Part shown: positions 1 to 11,703 of the stretch, piece by piece
Numbering within the stretch: position 1 is the first letter of the stretch
Layout of the letters: each line of letters starts with the position of its first letter
Source: Albifimbria verrucaria
Lineage: Eukaryota > Ascomycota > Sordariomycetes > Hypocreales > Stachybotryaceae
Direction: 5' to 3'
DNA: 64,000 nt
Assembly: GCA_020081605.1 (NCBI GenBank)
Contig: JAHREC010000045.1
Location: 1,674,001 to 1,738,000, forward strand
Made by a program: the position numbers and the translations under genes
The notes under the pieces: model-generated
What the model saw: the letters and a program-made list of their open reading frames with translations, nothing else
The model's database searches: none
What the model was told of the DNA's origin: nothing

Positions 1-3000
1 TAGGGATTTGTCTTTCTTATAGAATTGAGGAACCGAGTCTGGGTCGATTCCCAAACTCAGTGCACTTACTTGACTGCTGACAGTCTGAAGAAGCCAACCC
101 AAAAATACTCCCGAACGATTTTCAAGGTGGCTTTTAAATGGTCCTTCTTGAGAATAAACGAGTGATAGACCCTTCAACAGCAATATCTTTGGTAGTGCTG
201 AATAATGGCCGTTCTTGCCATAGATTAACCCGGCTAATGATCCGTAGATCACAGGTAGCAATGACGTGTTGTTTGTCTGCTCTGCAATCTCCAGTGCACG
301 AGTCGCATGGTCTTTCGCTGCTTGCCATAACTTCAACTTCGCGAAGCACAGGGTATAAACCAGGTGCACCATCGGAAAATCGGATAGTTTCCCACCAGTA
401 AATATAGTAAGATGATGTATGGCTCCAACCCAGTCATGCTGAGCTAATGCCATCTCACTGAACTTGATATGGGCTACGTCACCTTCTTGTCCGGACGCTA
501 GATTATGCCGCTTCATTAAACGTGACATCTTCTCCACAGACTTTGCTTGATCTTCTGCATTAAAAGTTTCCAAGTCTACCCTTAAATGGCCGAAGACCTG
601 TCGTATACCCCAGAGTCATTGTATACACTCAGGTATTGGGTATCAAATTTGCTTGTCTGTGGAGGCAATGAGAGTGGCTGAGTGGCCTTTTGCAACTCGT
701 AAAGAGTGCATTCAAGCAACGACAATGCTGTTGGGCAATAGGTATTCAATTGCTCCAGGGTCCTGGCATTGGTCTGCAGGACAATTGCCTTGATAGTTTC
801 CTTCCTTTGTAACATCTCATGGGGATTAGGAAATCCTTTGACGCGAGTAGAAAGCACAGTTATCCAACCATGCATAATTCTGAAAATATGGGCATAACGA
901 AGATTTTGCGCACCATACTCGGGCTCCTGCAGTAACAACTCCTCAAAAATTACTTCCGCAGCCTCGAACTGGCCTATCCTAGTCTTATAAAGACCTTCAG
1001 TAGTGCGAAGCTTTCGAATCTGTGTTGCCAAGCCAGAGGAACTCTTGCCTCGAAGCTTTTCTCTTCTCTTGTCAATGAGACTGTATGCCTTACTTAAATA
1101 CGTCTCGAAGCTCTCCAAAGCTTGAGCATTTGGGGCTAAGCCAGTAATGCTACACAGAGCTTGAAGATGTTCAGAGGTTGTGTAAAACAAATGCTCATCT
1201 TCCAAGACTTCTGATTCCATTCTCATGCATCGCTCAAGGAATCTGTGACGTATCACACCATAAGGTGTCCAGAAGGCCTCTTTCGCAATACAGGTTTTCT
1301 CAATAGCTGCCAAGACCATCATGACTGGGCTGTCATCGAGAAAGGCAGTCCCAAAGACAGTATTGGACAGTATTTCTGGTCTTGAGATTGTTTCCATGGC
1401 ATGCATAATATCTGGAAAGAACTGCACAACCTCTGGTATAACCTTAGACCAATCCACATCAGATTCAGAAGAATTTTCTCTAATGGTATTGAATATTCTC
1501 CCCAACGAGTATCGCCATATGACATGGCTGCGAAGTAATTTAAGTTGATTTAGGACAAGTTTATCCGTTACACCAAAAGTGCCTCCCCGTGTAATGAGGG
1601 AGAACAAAGGGTGAAGTCTTGGCTGGTCGCTATCTTCTGCTCTTATCAAAATCCCCAGGTTGGATAATTTAGACATAAGTATGGAATAGGACGCGGAAAA
1701 GTTACTGTTCTCCTTATATCTGTCGAGAGAATTCTCAAAGTCAGTTGACGGGGAATCAGATGTAGACTGTCCAGGAGTCGATTCTGTAATCCTGATTGAA
1801 CATGTTCTGGCTCTTTTGAGGAAAGCAAAATTGAAATCCACATCCAAAATAAAGCGTCATCCTCCGGAGGGCTGACAAGAAGTTCAGACATCCAGAATGT
1901 GGACCAAATGTTGATATCTGGAGTCAACGATGGTGGTGAATTCGAACAGTATTTCCGTAGAAACGCGGCAAATTGATGTTGCCCTCTAAGATTGCCCAAA
2001 ACCGAACTCTTGCCTGCATCTTCCGTCCAAAGTCTGTTTAACGCGTCGCTGTAAGGCAAATTGGGTTGAAAGATCAGAGGAATTATCACCTCCATAGCAA
2101 GTGGATTGTGGTTAACTTCATGAATAACATTGAGGAGTTGTTCTTTCGCGCCTGGCTGCTCCAACACCTTTTCAATTTTGCTCATTCTCCCAATATTTCG
2201 AGCTAAACGCATGGCCTCTTCAGTACGCAATGCAGGGAGAGCATAGCAATAATCATCCCTGTAAGCGTCATCTCCACCCATCCATTGCGGCTGCCAGCGG
2301 GATGCAAGAATGATATAACAGCTTGAGCCTGCTAGAGCCTCCAGCAGCTCCATCAGCACTGTAGCAGTTTGGCCGTATTCTGTCACTTCTTCGGAAGTAA
2401 GTAAACCGTCATTCTTCATCAGTACTGTACTCCTAGTTGGGTCGAGACAAATGGGAAGGTTTGCATCGTCGATAATCAACAAGGCTTTCTTTTGCGCAGG
2501 CCATTGACAATCGAGTCCCATAAGGTTTCCCAATCTTTGGCCCAACCAACAGGACCACAGGCATCTAGTCGTATCATTGGAAGTAATTCTGTGGCAAATC
2601 TGACTAGTTTGTCATCTTTGTGAAGTCGGTGATAGAATGACTCTTCCACAAAGCCCGACTGCTTCCACCATGACGCCGCATGCTTCAGTAAGGCTGTTTT
2701 ACCAGAACCAGCGGGTCCAACGAGGATAATAAAGTTTTTATCTGCTCGTGTTAACAGCCTTTCCATACTGGCAATGGCTTCGCTTCGCCCTATAATGTCG
2801 TCCTCCTTTAACAAGGTTGAGGGCTTTGAGATCTGTCGTTCTAGGGCAGATGACCTCATCTTTCTGTAGGTGTTGAGAGGCGTAGATGCGGCTGTTGATA
2901 TTCCTCGCCACAATGTCTTTGTAAAAGATTGGCGCTTCAGTTTACTTGCAGGCTGTTCTGTCGTTTTAGTGACAGAAGTGTACACGACTGGCACAAAGGA

Positions 3001-4147
3001 ATCATTCAAATCAACACCGGTCTTGAAGGCGGCTTTTCGCTTGCTCTGTTGTGCCATTGCCCGTCTGCCCAGCCTTGCTGCTGAATCCGCATTCCAACTA
3101 GTCAGATATTCAGAGAAGAACGCGGCTTCAAATATCTCGGCTGCATCTTCCAGGATGTCAAAGGACATGGCTATGGTCGTGGGAATACCTCGACGTGCAA
3201 ACAGGTATGCGAGATTTCCATCTTGCGATAAGCAAGGCTTCGCTGAGTTACAAGCATTGAGGTTTACTGTATTAATACCTGCTGAAACTAAGGCGTCGGC
3301 AATCTTCCTTGCAGGTACAGCGTCAATTGCGATCGAGCCCTCGGACTGGAACTCTAAGAGAGCACTGACTTCGTAAGAAAGGTTCCACAAACATGTAATG
3401 AATAACGTACCTGTCGGAGTCTTGATCTATACGCCCATGCATATCAAAATGCACCATGAAATAATGGCCTCGTGGGTGTGATGACAAGGCGTTTTGAAGA
3501 GCATTCCAAGTGGGCGGGTAAAGAATTTCCCTTCGACAGTATACTTGTGTTTCTTTATAACATTAAATGCTTGTCTTGTGATGATACGCGGGTCTATCCT
3601 GTCGATAGATACGCCATTTTGGCTCGCCTTGCGACTACAAAAAGGATCTTGAGCTTCTTCACTTCGGCTTTTAGCAACGGCGGATGGTTCGTTTCTTCGT
3701 CTTTGGGAATTATTGATCGGATCACAGTGACTTTCCGAATCTTTGGCACATGATTCCAGAGCTTTGTGTCCTCCAAAACTTCCCAGTGATGCTGCTGCAC
3801 AGGGGATATATCATCCACGCTGCAGACGTTAAGCACAAGTTCATCCGGGGTGTCGTTTCCCAGCTTGAACAAAGAGCATTTCTGTAGCTCAAATGCAATT
3901 GTGGAGCCATATGCTTCAAGAGTTCGTGAAACGGAGGCAGCTCTGGCGTGTTCTAATAGTGGCTTCTTTGGATATTGTTCTAAGTACCATCTTACCTCGT
4001 CTTCAGAAACTATTTCAACAGCGCCAGATATGTCAAGTAAATGAGCATCACTAAGGCCATTTCCATTGGCGAAAACTTTCACCACAAATTTTCCTTGTGT
4101 TTGTTGTGATTCGTCAGTGTCAACGATATTCAGGAAGAGGGGGCCAT
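1..4147 (-). CDS. CHAT-protease / NB-ARC / TPR NLR-like protein (C-terminus beyond the window)
   Basis: This is a candidate intracellular receptor whose caspase-like protease is controlled by a nucleotide switch. The inferred start is the ATG at 4147-4145 and the reading frame is still open at base 1, giving about 1,370 codons. The N-terminal half is a CHAT domain: a YPPTW segment near 3510, then HFDMHG (catalytic His, about 3450), then NLNACNSAK (catalytic Cys, about 3255), ending in the usual GRRA...VPVVY tail. Next come an NB-ARC-type P-loop GPAGSGKTALL (about 2710) and a Walker B LLIIDDAN (about 2470). A winged-helix-like LSNLGIL block sits near 1660, and helical TPR-like repeats run from about 1100 to 1. 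A 46-bp intron is likely at 3365-3410. The frame breaks six times, always by one missing base: 4139-4143, 3617-3620, 3526-3528, 2486-2493, 1750-1753 (approximate) and 596-597. Both catalytic residues and the P-loop are intact, so I favour sequencing error over decay. It is divergent from the gasdermin-like gene. Confidence 0.82.
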
Positions 4148-4542
4148 GTCAATCGAAGATTATTGCTGCAAATCTGTGCTGTCGTAGGTCATTGAGAGCT
4201 GACCAGGAATGACAACAACAGGTAGAGGGCAGGGATGCCTTAGCGGAAGATTTCTGTGGGACACCTGCTTTTATCTTGGATCTAGACCATTCGTTCGAGG
4301 CTGAGCTTCGGATTTCGGCACTGCATATAGCCATGGCTGTTGAGTATCGAATAATATGAGGGATAGCGGGGTGCGGCTGAGTCAAGTCAAAACCACAGAG
4401 GAAGCCTAACAAAAGAAAGCCAGCACTGCCTCATATGAATGCCTGATTATGCCCTTGTGAAACATTTTAGCGACATAAAAATTTAGCAAGTCTTCATGGG
4501 AAACGTTCCTCGTCATATCAATAATCACACTTCTTACCCAAG
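4148..4542. promoter_or_regulatory. Shared divergent promoter region of NLR and gasdermin-like gene
   Basis: These 395 bp separate the two divergently transcribed starts (4147 on minus, 4543 on plus). No convincing ORF crosses it. The plus start sits in a good fungal context (AAG before ATG). The short spacing suggests co-regulation, but I see no specific operator. Confidence 0.5.
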
Positions 4543-5421
4543 ATGGCTAAGGACAAGACGTGGTTTATCCTCAAAGACACAATCCCTGCAAATAGGGAAG
4601 ACGATCTGCTTGGGGCCATCGTTGAGGATTTTCGTGACCCGATAGCGGGCTTCGTGCCCATCTCCGTGCAACCTCAACTACTCGTACCAGCTATCGCCAA
4701 AGCCGTCGAGACAGATGATTTAAACGCGCGGATTGAAATTAGCAAGATAAACTCAACGGCACTTTCATCCCAGCTACTTGAAGTTTTTACGGGTAGTCAC
4801 GTTAGAGGTCAGCAAACCAACGTGGTGCTGGAGTCCTCGAGGATTCGCACACGCAAACTAGTCCACCATCCAAAGCTTTTTGCAGAGTTGATCGCTCAAC
4901 CATCAGTTAAAGCGGAGCTGGAGACTTTTATCAAGACCAGGAACAAGAGAAAGCTTTTCTTTGTCGTTGGTATTAAGACATGCTTACGAAGTCAGCTAAA
5001 CACTAGCAAATCTCAAATACGTGAGAATACTATCGGCGCAGGAGTGCCGTTAGATGCTGTTGCAGGGATCCCTGGACTCATTCCAAGTGCAAACCTTGGT
5101 GGCTCTGTTGGATTTTCAACAGCGTCTACCTCAGGAACGTCATCAACATGGGAAGATGAGCGTATATTCGCTATAGAATACCGGGTTGCTCGTCGCGATT
5201 GGTTCGGGTTTGGCGCTCAAACAGAGCTGAGAAATAAGTTGGACAAAGCTGACGGTGCAGCATTCTTCGGTAGTGATGAGGAGAGTAGTGATATAGATTC
5301 GGAGACTGACGGTGAAGGAGACGAGGTAGACAATCTTGGCTTGATTGATGCCCGCCATGACTGGTCGTGTTTTTCGGAAGACGGGGCACAGTTAGATGCT
5401 ACATCTGGCTACATATTTTAG
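4543..5421 (+). CDS. Putative fungal gasdermin-like pore-forming protein
   Basis: A single-exon, uninterrupted 292-aa ORF with no signal peptide. It fits the fungal gasdermin-like pattern as I know it. A short N-terminal WFILKD strand is followed by LLGAIVEDF.DP. An RTRKL...F.ELI..P.V..EL segment follows at about residues 105-128, then KLFFVVGIKTCL (about 136-147). A Gly/Ser-rich stretch (about 160-202) precedes a beta strand IFAIEYRVAR (about 207-216). The tail is highly acidic (FFGSDEESSDID...DGEGDEVD, about 244-268). In the family, a short C-terminal segment is removed by a partner protease and the N-terminal domain then permeabilises the plasma membrane. The divergent CHAT-NLR next door is the expected type of partner. 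Family assignment rests on pattern, length and context, not on a profile search. The alternative is an unrelated lineage-specific protein. Confidence 0.55.
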   Translation: MAKDKTWFILKDTIPANREDDLLGAIVEDFRDPIAGFVPISVQPQLLVPAIAKAVETDDLNARIEISKINSTALSSQLLEVFTGSHVRGQQTNVVLESSRIRTRKLVHHPKLFAELIAQPSVKAELETFIKTRNKRKLFFVVGIKTCLRSQLNTSKSQIRENTIGAGVPLDAVAGIPGLIPSANLGGSVGFSTASTSGTSSTWEDERIFAIEYRVARRDWFGFGAQTELRNKLDKADGAAFFGSDEESSDIDSETDGEGDEVDNLGLIDARHDWSCFSEDGAQLDATSGYIF

Positions 5422-5748
5422 CCTCTATCACAAGCCAATTTCTGGTAAAAGAATTCTCAAAAGGCACATTGATAGAGGCACCAGGTTGATTATAAATGAA
5501 TATAGAAGATCTACGACAATTCAATGTTTAATTCGACTGAATGAAGGAAATCCTTGTGTGGTCAATAGAGCTATAGTACTGGCGGAGCACAATGACAAAA
5601 CATCACAATATAAAAAGTCATCTCACAGACTGTGCAAAACATATAATGATAATAAACTATCTAATTTCAGCTAACAACATTGACCACTTCGAAAGACTTG
5701 ATCTGTGGCTGGTCGTCTTTCACTGGGAGATTGTGACACGCTGTGCTC
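5422..5748. other. Intergenic, gasdermin-like / small secreted protein (tail to tail)
   Basis: AT-rich spacer between two convergent 3' ends. No supported gene; it should contain both polyadenylation regions. Confidence 0.6.
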
Positions 5749-6189
5749 TTACCCACGATATGGCCTCCCCACACAGCTACTGGAGGTTGAAACGTGGAGG
5801 CGGAGAGAGGTGGTGGGAGCGACATATAGTACAGATCGGGCATTTCCGTTCAGTACGGTACACTGAGTTGATGGCCCATCTCCACACCACCCGCCAGTGA
5901 TGGTTCCATTACAGCCTCCATCAGCGTAAAATACTGTGACATGTCATGATCAGCTTTGCCATCTAGCCAATACTATTCCTTAGGCAGACTTACCAGTACA
6001 CCAATTGTCAGGACCATCTACTGATTGCGTGAATTCTACCGCCAAGTCTCTGTATAATCCTGATTAGCTAGCTTTATAAGTCATGGGAATAACAAAGTGA
6101 CAATACTCTTTGGCTTCACTATTGTGAACTGGCTGTGCTCGCAAAATGGTTGCAAAGAACAAAGTGGCGATTAAAGTAGGTGTATGCAT
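5749..6189 (-). CDS. Small secreted cysteine-containing protein (candidate)
   Basis: A three-exon gene model too short and split to show as a long ORF. Exons are 6189-6107, 6049-5994 and 5933-5749. The introns are 57 bp (6050-6106; GTATTG donor, GCTAATC branch, TACAG acceptor) and 60 bp (5934-5993; GTAAGT donor, CACAG acceptor). The product is about 107 aa. It starts with a hydrophobic signal-peptide-like segment (MHTPTLIATLFFATILRA), then a polar region and a compact Cys/Gly-rich part (NWCTVFYADGGCNGT, GGWCGDG, QCTVLN) and one late Cys, five in all. I do not recognise a family. An effector-like or antimicrobial small secreted protein is possible. Support comes from two clean introns keeping one frame and the signal sequence. 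Confidence 0.5.
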
Positions 6190-7225
6190 CGTGAATAAGT
6201 TGATAAAGAAATTATAATATCTTCCGTAAGTTATCTCAAGTATTCTGAGAGCGAATAAATAGGTAGGACTTTATAAAGAGAGTTGTATGTGACTTCACAA
6301 CAAATGCTTTTACTCAGACAACACGCTTATTTATATTGGTGAAATAACCACGAGCGACGTTATTATAATGAATAGAAAGTGATTAAGACCCTGGTGCACT
6401 GCCACAAATCTATTTTGCTGGTGTTGTGACGATACGAGCTTATGTCTTTCCTCAATAAAGTGGATCGCTGCTATACGGGCACTTGCATGTCAATGATCAA
6501 GGTTATCCACTTTGTAGCAGTCATCTGAGTTTTATAGATCTAATCTTCATACCAAATATATTCACTATACAAAGCAGGAATGCTTTGGACTAATCGCTCT
6601 GCATGAGGCTTTATGCACTCAGAGCTCCAGTCAATCTTGGTTTAGTGCCTGTTACCTAGCTCCAGATTAGTTGCCATACGTATTCTGCCTTGAGGGTTTC
6701 AGTGAATGTTCACTGTGAAGCTTTCGGTTCGTCTATTCATCGCATGGAAATTAATTAGGTCATATCACTTTGTCAGGTTTCGTCATGGATAGCTTCAATA
6801 AATCGGGTTTGATTTGATTTGATTCCTCCATCTATATCGGGGAGTTTGATCGAGACAAGCCATAAGCTGCATTGTCCCACCCTGGCATCATCTACGAAGA
6901 GAGTGACAGGGGCTTCATCTCCAGTAGGATTCGGAGACTTATATCAGGCCCATTTGTTGACCCACAGGATACGAACGAGCTTTACCAGTTATCATGTATA
7001 CATGTGCAATCTGACTCAGCTTCCTGCTCGTCTGCGTTTGTCTACGCGCAGAATGACCCATAGCCCGAACACAGCCCCAATCCATAAACAAGACTCGTCA
7101 ATATTCATATTGCCAACATGATGTGAATTGCAAAATATCCTCGAACGACTGGTAATGAGACATAAGACGCTAACAATAAACATGGAGAGAAATTGCATTA
7201 TACAAACACACCAGTGCCTTCCCGC
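6190..7225. other. Intergenic, no supported gene
   Basis: About 1 kb of AT-rich sequence. Short ORFs on both strands lack start context, intron structure or recognisable motifs. Confidence 0.55.
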
Positions 7226-8766
7226 TTAATAGGTGTATAAGAATCGAGGATTGTGCTCGCCCAACTCCTCAGCCTCCTCTTCCGTCATTCCTTGAACTTT
7301 GTGGTCATCCTTGCCCTCCTTCTTTCTCTTGTTCAGTGTGCTGAAATACCACCAGAAGACCAAGTAGATCACTGAGGACATAGCGATGAGTGCCATTGAG
7401 ACAGCATGTCCTTTAATGAAACGAGGACCTTCGTGTGTTTGATACAACTATTGACATTCTTGTTAGACTGGTAGTTTTGGAGTTTAGCAAGAAAGACTTA
7501 CAAATGGAGCCGGGATTCCGGCCGAGTTACCAATGGTCAGTTGGAGACCAGAGGCAACCGCACGCTTGCCGTAACGAGGGTTGTTGCTGGGAAGCCATGC
7601 CAGAGGAATGCCGACCACGACATACAGCCCCATAGCCGCAAGAAAACAGCCGAAATACTTGACATTGCCTGATGAATTGCTTACAAGGACGGCATATCCC
7701 ACCGTGCAAATGAGGCCGAAAATAACCACAAAAATAGCTCGGCGCTGGCTTCGGTCTGATAACCAGGCAACAGCGAGATAGCTAATAGCACCCAATGCAT
7801 AGCAAGGGATCGTCAAGGCCTGAACCTGGGCAGTAGACCAATTGCCCAGACCACGAATAATGGTTGGTAAGAAGGTCGAATAACCGTAGAGGATAATATC
7901 CCCACCAAACTGGCCAATGCAGAAAAGCCAGATCTTCCAATCCTTGAGACCCTCGTAAACGTCTTTCTTATGCATTTGATCGGAAGATTTGGTGTGGCCG
8001 ATCTGCCGTCGCATACGGAGATCGATCAGTTCTCGCTCTTGGATTGTGAGGTAGTGTGCAGTGTCTGGAGTATCTGCCAACCACCACCAGATGGAAATTC
8101 CAAGAATTACAGTGGGAATTCCTTCAAGAATGATGATCCAGCGCCAGCCTCGTAGCCCAGCTACACCATCCATGTGACCAATGCCATAAGCAAGCAAGCC
8201 GCCCAAAGATCCGGCAATAGCAGCGGAAACGAAGAGGTAGCCAATGCGCAATGCGTATTCTCGCTTGGTGTAGAACATTGTCAGATAAATAGTCAGCCCA
8301 GGAAAAGGCCTCCTTCAAGAGCACCGAGAATGACACGGCATGCTATGAGGGCTTCATAGCTCTGCACGATTCCCGTCAGCGTTGCCACAATGCCCCAACT
8401 CGTTGTAATAAAAGATATCCATCGTGAAGGTGTGAAACGCTTAATCACAAGGTTGGAAGGAAGCTCTGAGAGAATGTATGTGACGAACAGCACCGAGACA
8501 GCGATCTGGTACTGGTCACCCTGTAGGCCAAGGTCTTCTTCGAGACCATACAGACGTGCGTTACCGATATTGACTCGATCCAAAAAGCTCAGAAGATACA
8601 AGAGCATAACAGGAGGAACAATCCATAGGTCAAGCTTCCTTAGAAGACGTCGCTCAGCTTCCTCGTCGATGAAAACTTCGCCAGCCGTATTGCCCGTAGG
8701 AAGTTGCTCGATATCCCTGTGCTTCTGGTCAATTGACCCCTCCGCATCGGTTTTAACGAGGGCCAT
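7226..8766 (-). CDS. MFS permease, anion:cation symporter (Dal5/allantoate-like) family
   Basis: A plasma-membrane transporter of about 495 aa. Exons are 8766-7502 and 7447-7226, with a 54-bp intron (GTAAGT...AATAG). The N-terminal tail carries EEAERRLLRKLDLWIVPPVMLLYLLSFLDRVNIGNA in two consecutive blocks, the family's TM1 signature. After it come LSELPSNLVIKRF, then EGGLFPG in TM4-5, GWRWIIILEG before TM6, and about 12 hydrophobic helices overall. The C-terminus YQTHEGPRFIKGHAV...FWWYF is typical of Dal5-like carriers of organic anions such as allantoate, nicotinate or pantothenate. One base is missing at 8301-8302 (GG where GGG restores FPGLTIYLTMFYTKR). It lies beside a Zn2Cys6 regulator and 5-oxoprolinase, so pyroglutamate or a related amide is a reasonable but inferred substrate. 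Confidence 0.85.
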
Positions 8767-9574
8767 TGCGGAGAAAAAAATGTAGGAGGGTAAGCGTAAG
8801 AGCCACAGGAGCAGGGCAAAAGCAGACAGACAGCGCCGTTGTCAATTTAAGGCAGTTTCGAATGCTTCATACCACTCCACCGTCTACCCCAGATACCGAG
8901 CGGGTCACGGCGCCAAGCTTCAAAGAAGGGATACCTATGTGGCCCGTTGCCATACAGCCGGGGCCGGAGATAGTGTTGATAAAGCGATCAGCGTAATCGG
9001 ATATGAACTGGCAATAGACGGCAAGATTTCCACTCGGCAAGGAGGGGCTATCGCTTCGGCTGACCACTATTTACCGATGTTTCTGTTGTTGCAGGATGTA
9101 ACGATGGCCAACTGGGGGTAACATCTTGATGGTCTGGTGTGCCATGACGACTAACATGCCGATCACTCGGCTTTTTCTTGAGTTGCCGAGTGGGGCTGCT
9201 TCGGGATCCCTGACGAAAGAACCATGAACCATCATGTCATTTTCATGTTACGCACATAACGGGTATAAAGCTACACACCGGTATCAGACTTGGCACTCCA
9301 CAAGAATGACCATCTCCGGATATTGGACGGGTTTCTCGCTATCCGGAATTCGGGGCTACTAGATGATAGCCAATAAAAAATGATATGAGTTGCAATGTGC
9401 AAATTATGACCCTACGGGTCGTTCTCCAATGTTGCATCACAATCTGAACTACAGTCCTGATACTTTGGTCCTTGTTAAGAAAAGATGAGGTACTCTCTAC
9501 AATAATAAACCCTCCAATACAGATAATTTACATGGAAAATAGAAATTGTTCTTCAATCTCAGAGGCCAATTGTC
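8767..9574. other. Intergenic, permease promoter side
   Basis: About 800 bp between the start of the permease and the stop of the Zn2Cys6 factor. No gene seen. It should hold the permease promoter and the factor's 3' UTR. Confidence 0.5.
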
Positions 9575-11703
9575 TCAGTGTTCCATCCTCCATGAATGTG
9601 AGGTCAGGTATGGGCCCGGAGCTCTCGTCAAGAAAACTTCCAATAAGGGATTTCCCAAAATATCCACTTTACCGTAATTTATGACCATTCCTCCATGAAC
9701 CGGCCTTGTAGTGACTGTATTTGAGCTCACATTCTCACTGGTTCTATCATCAAGTGCCGCACTGCTACCTCCAACCTGACGCTCCGGTGTACTGCCTGAT
9801 AGTAGGTGTTCAATACGACCTTGCACTCGCAGGTTCGATATACGATTCTGAACATGGGACAGTCTATCGCAGTAATCCACAGCTGGGATATTTCCGTCAT
9901 TCTTCATGGAACGCAGTATACTCAGTAATGTCTCCAATGCATCTGAATTAGCAGTCGTTGGCTTCATTACCGCGGACATGATGAGTATTAAGGATGCAGA
10001 GAAGATGTGGTGGGCATCCCAGTACCCGAATGTTGCAATGGAACCGTCAAGGAACAGGCCTTCAACGATCCGACTCGAAGCTTGGGCTGCATTGATACAG
10101 CTTTCTGCCAGTGCTAGGGTGATGGAAGAGAAACTCTGACGTCGGGGCTGCTCGCGAGCTTTTGGTCCCAACTGGAACTGGGCTTTAAACAGATGTAGAA
10201 GAACTGGACGCGTGGTTTGAATGATGCATTGATTGTATGCCAGATGAAGACTCGCATGGGGTCGCGGAGTACCTCGCTCTTTAACACGCATGTCCGACGG
10301 CAACCCGTCGTGCCAACCTCGAAGCTGCTTAAGTATACCATGCACTCGATGGATGTAATGGCCTTTCGTTGCCTTTGGTATCCCGTATATGTCTGTCAGA
10401 ATGTTACCAATGATGCGTGCGAGTTCTATGTTTTTGCCAAGAGGCACAGGATCGAGGAATTCCGCCATATCTTCTGGTGTCAAGCCATCCATGCTAGGCA
10501 TCTCGGCATCAATATCTTCGTCTCGTACTGATATAGGTTGTCCGAGCTTCGAGGCCGAAAACCTGTCGAAGAAGTACAGAACCCACCACGTACGCCGTCG
10601 AGATTCTCTTTCCACCGGAGTTAACTGGGATAGATTCGAGGCCGACCTGTGCATCCCCATACTCATGGCGAGCCGCATAGCTGTTCCGCTGTAGCAGTAT
10701 GCCGTTCGCACTCTACCAAGTATGTTCGAGGCCCAGGCAAGGGAGATCAAAGCTTCCACCTGCATGAGGGATGGTTCTTCAAGTGACTCCTGTAGCATGC
10801 TCACAGCACGTACATAATAATCTGTTCCTGGGACGATGTTCTCGGCCCCAACGCCTCTTCTATTTGTGTATATCTCTCCAAGCGCCATGAGGGAATAGAA
10901 CTTGCAAAGCCATAGTGTTGATGGGACAAGCTCTCTCCGGTACACTGCGTCCACCTCCTTCATGTACGTGACTTCGAGAAATAAAGGGTGGTAGTTGCCG
11001 ATGAAACGCCTTGCAACGTTCAATAACAACTTGGCATGCATTCGCTCTGGGAATATGTGATCGTCGTATGTCGAAGAAGCGCGTCTGCTAGGATCCATGC
11101 GATAGAAGTTTGGGAATCCTGCTGTTGATGGCGTATACGTATCATCAAGACATTGTAAAAGTCTATTGCTGAAAGCTGCGCAAGACGCCTCGCCGATGAA
11201 TCCTGGCTCCGGCGCACGTCGGCTCCCCAGGCTCTCTGGTCTTCCATCAAACAGAGGATTGAGCATGTTGCTCTCTTCTGTTGACAGCGCTGGGTGATCA
11301 TCGCTGTCATGCTCAGGCGCGGTGACCTCGGGGTATCTGCCCCGGGGTGTTCTGCTGGCTCACGGGGTTGGATTTTGTGAGGCATTGTGAAGACGCTCAC
11401 TATCGGCTTCGAGTTTGGCGAGATAACTGTCATGGATTTAGGAACAAGATGCGAAAGAAGGTAGCCTAACTAACCTTTCCGATACAACAACTTTGCGCTC
11501 CTTGGCAGGAAATCGGCAATCGTCTGTATTGTTCGACGCGATACAAGAACGACAGGGTTTCTCTCCAGAGCACTTGATTTTGTGTGAATGGCACCGATGA
11601 CACCTATATGGCACGTCTTAGATTTGACTTGTGGGCAATGCCTGTCAATCGAGAGGACTCACGCCGCAAGAAGCCTTCTTTGTCTTGTATTGGCGCTACG
11701 CAT
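9575..11703 (-). CDS. Zn2Cys6 (GAL4-type) transcription factor with fungal-specific TF domain
   Basis: A probable pathway-specific DNA-binding regulator. Exons are 11703-11663, 11603-11475 and 11426-9575, with introns of 59 and 48 bp. The first intron splits the protein just before the zinc cluster, as is common in these genes. The cluster reads CHRCHSHKIKC...CRSCIASNNTDDC, then a basic linker and a short coiled-coil start (YLAKLEADSERL). The middle region has the Fungal_trans signature (YSGTAMRLAMSMGMHR, RRRTWWVLYFFDR, GQPISVRDEDID). An in-frame TGA at 11360-11362 disappears if three homopolymers in the linker (11364-11367, 11340-11347, 11330-11333) are each one base short, giving a natural-looking linker. 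Target genes are unknown, but the neighbours suggest the permease and oxoprolinase. Confidence 0.8.
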
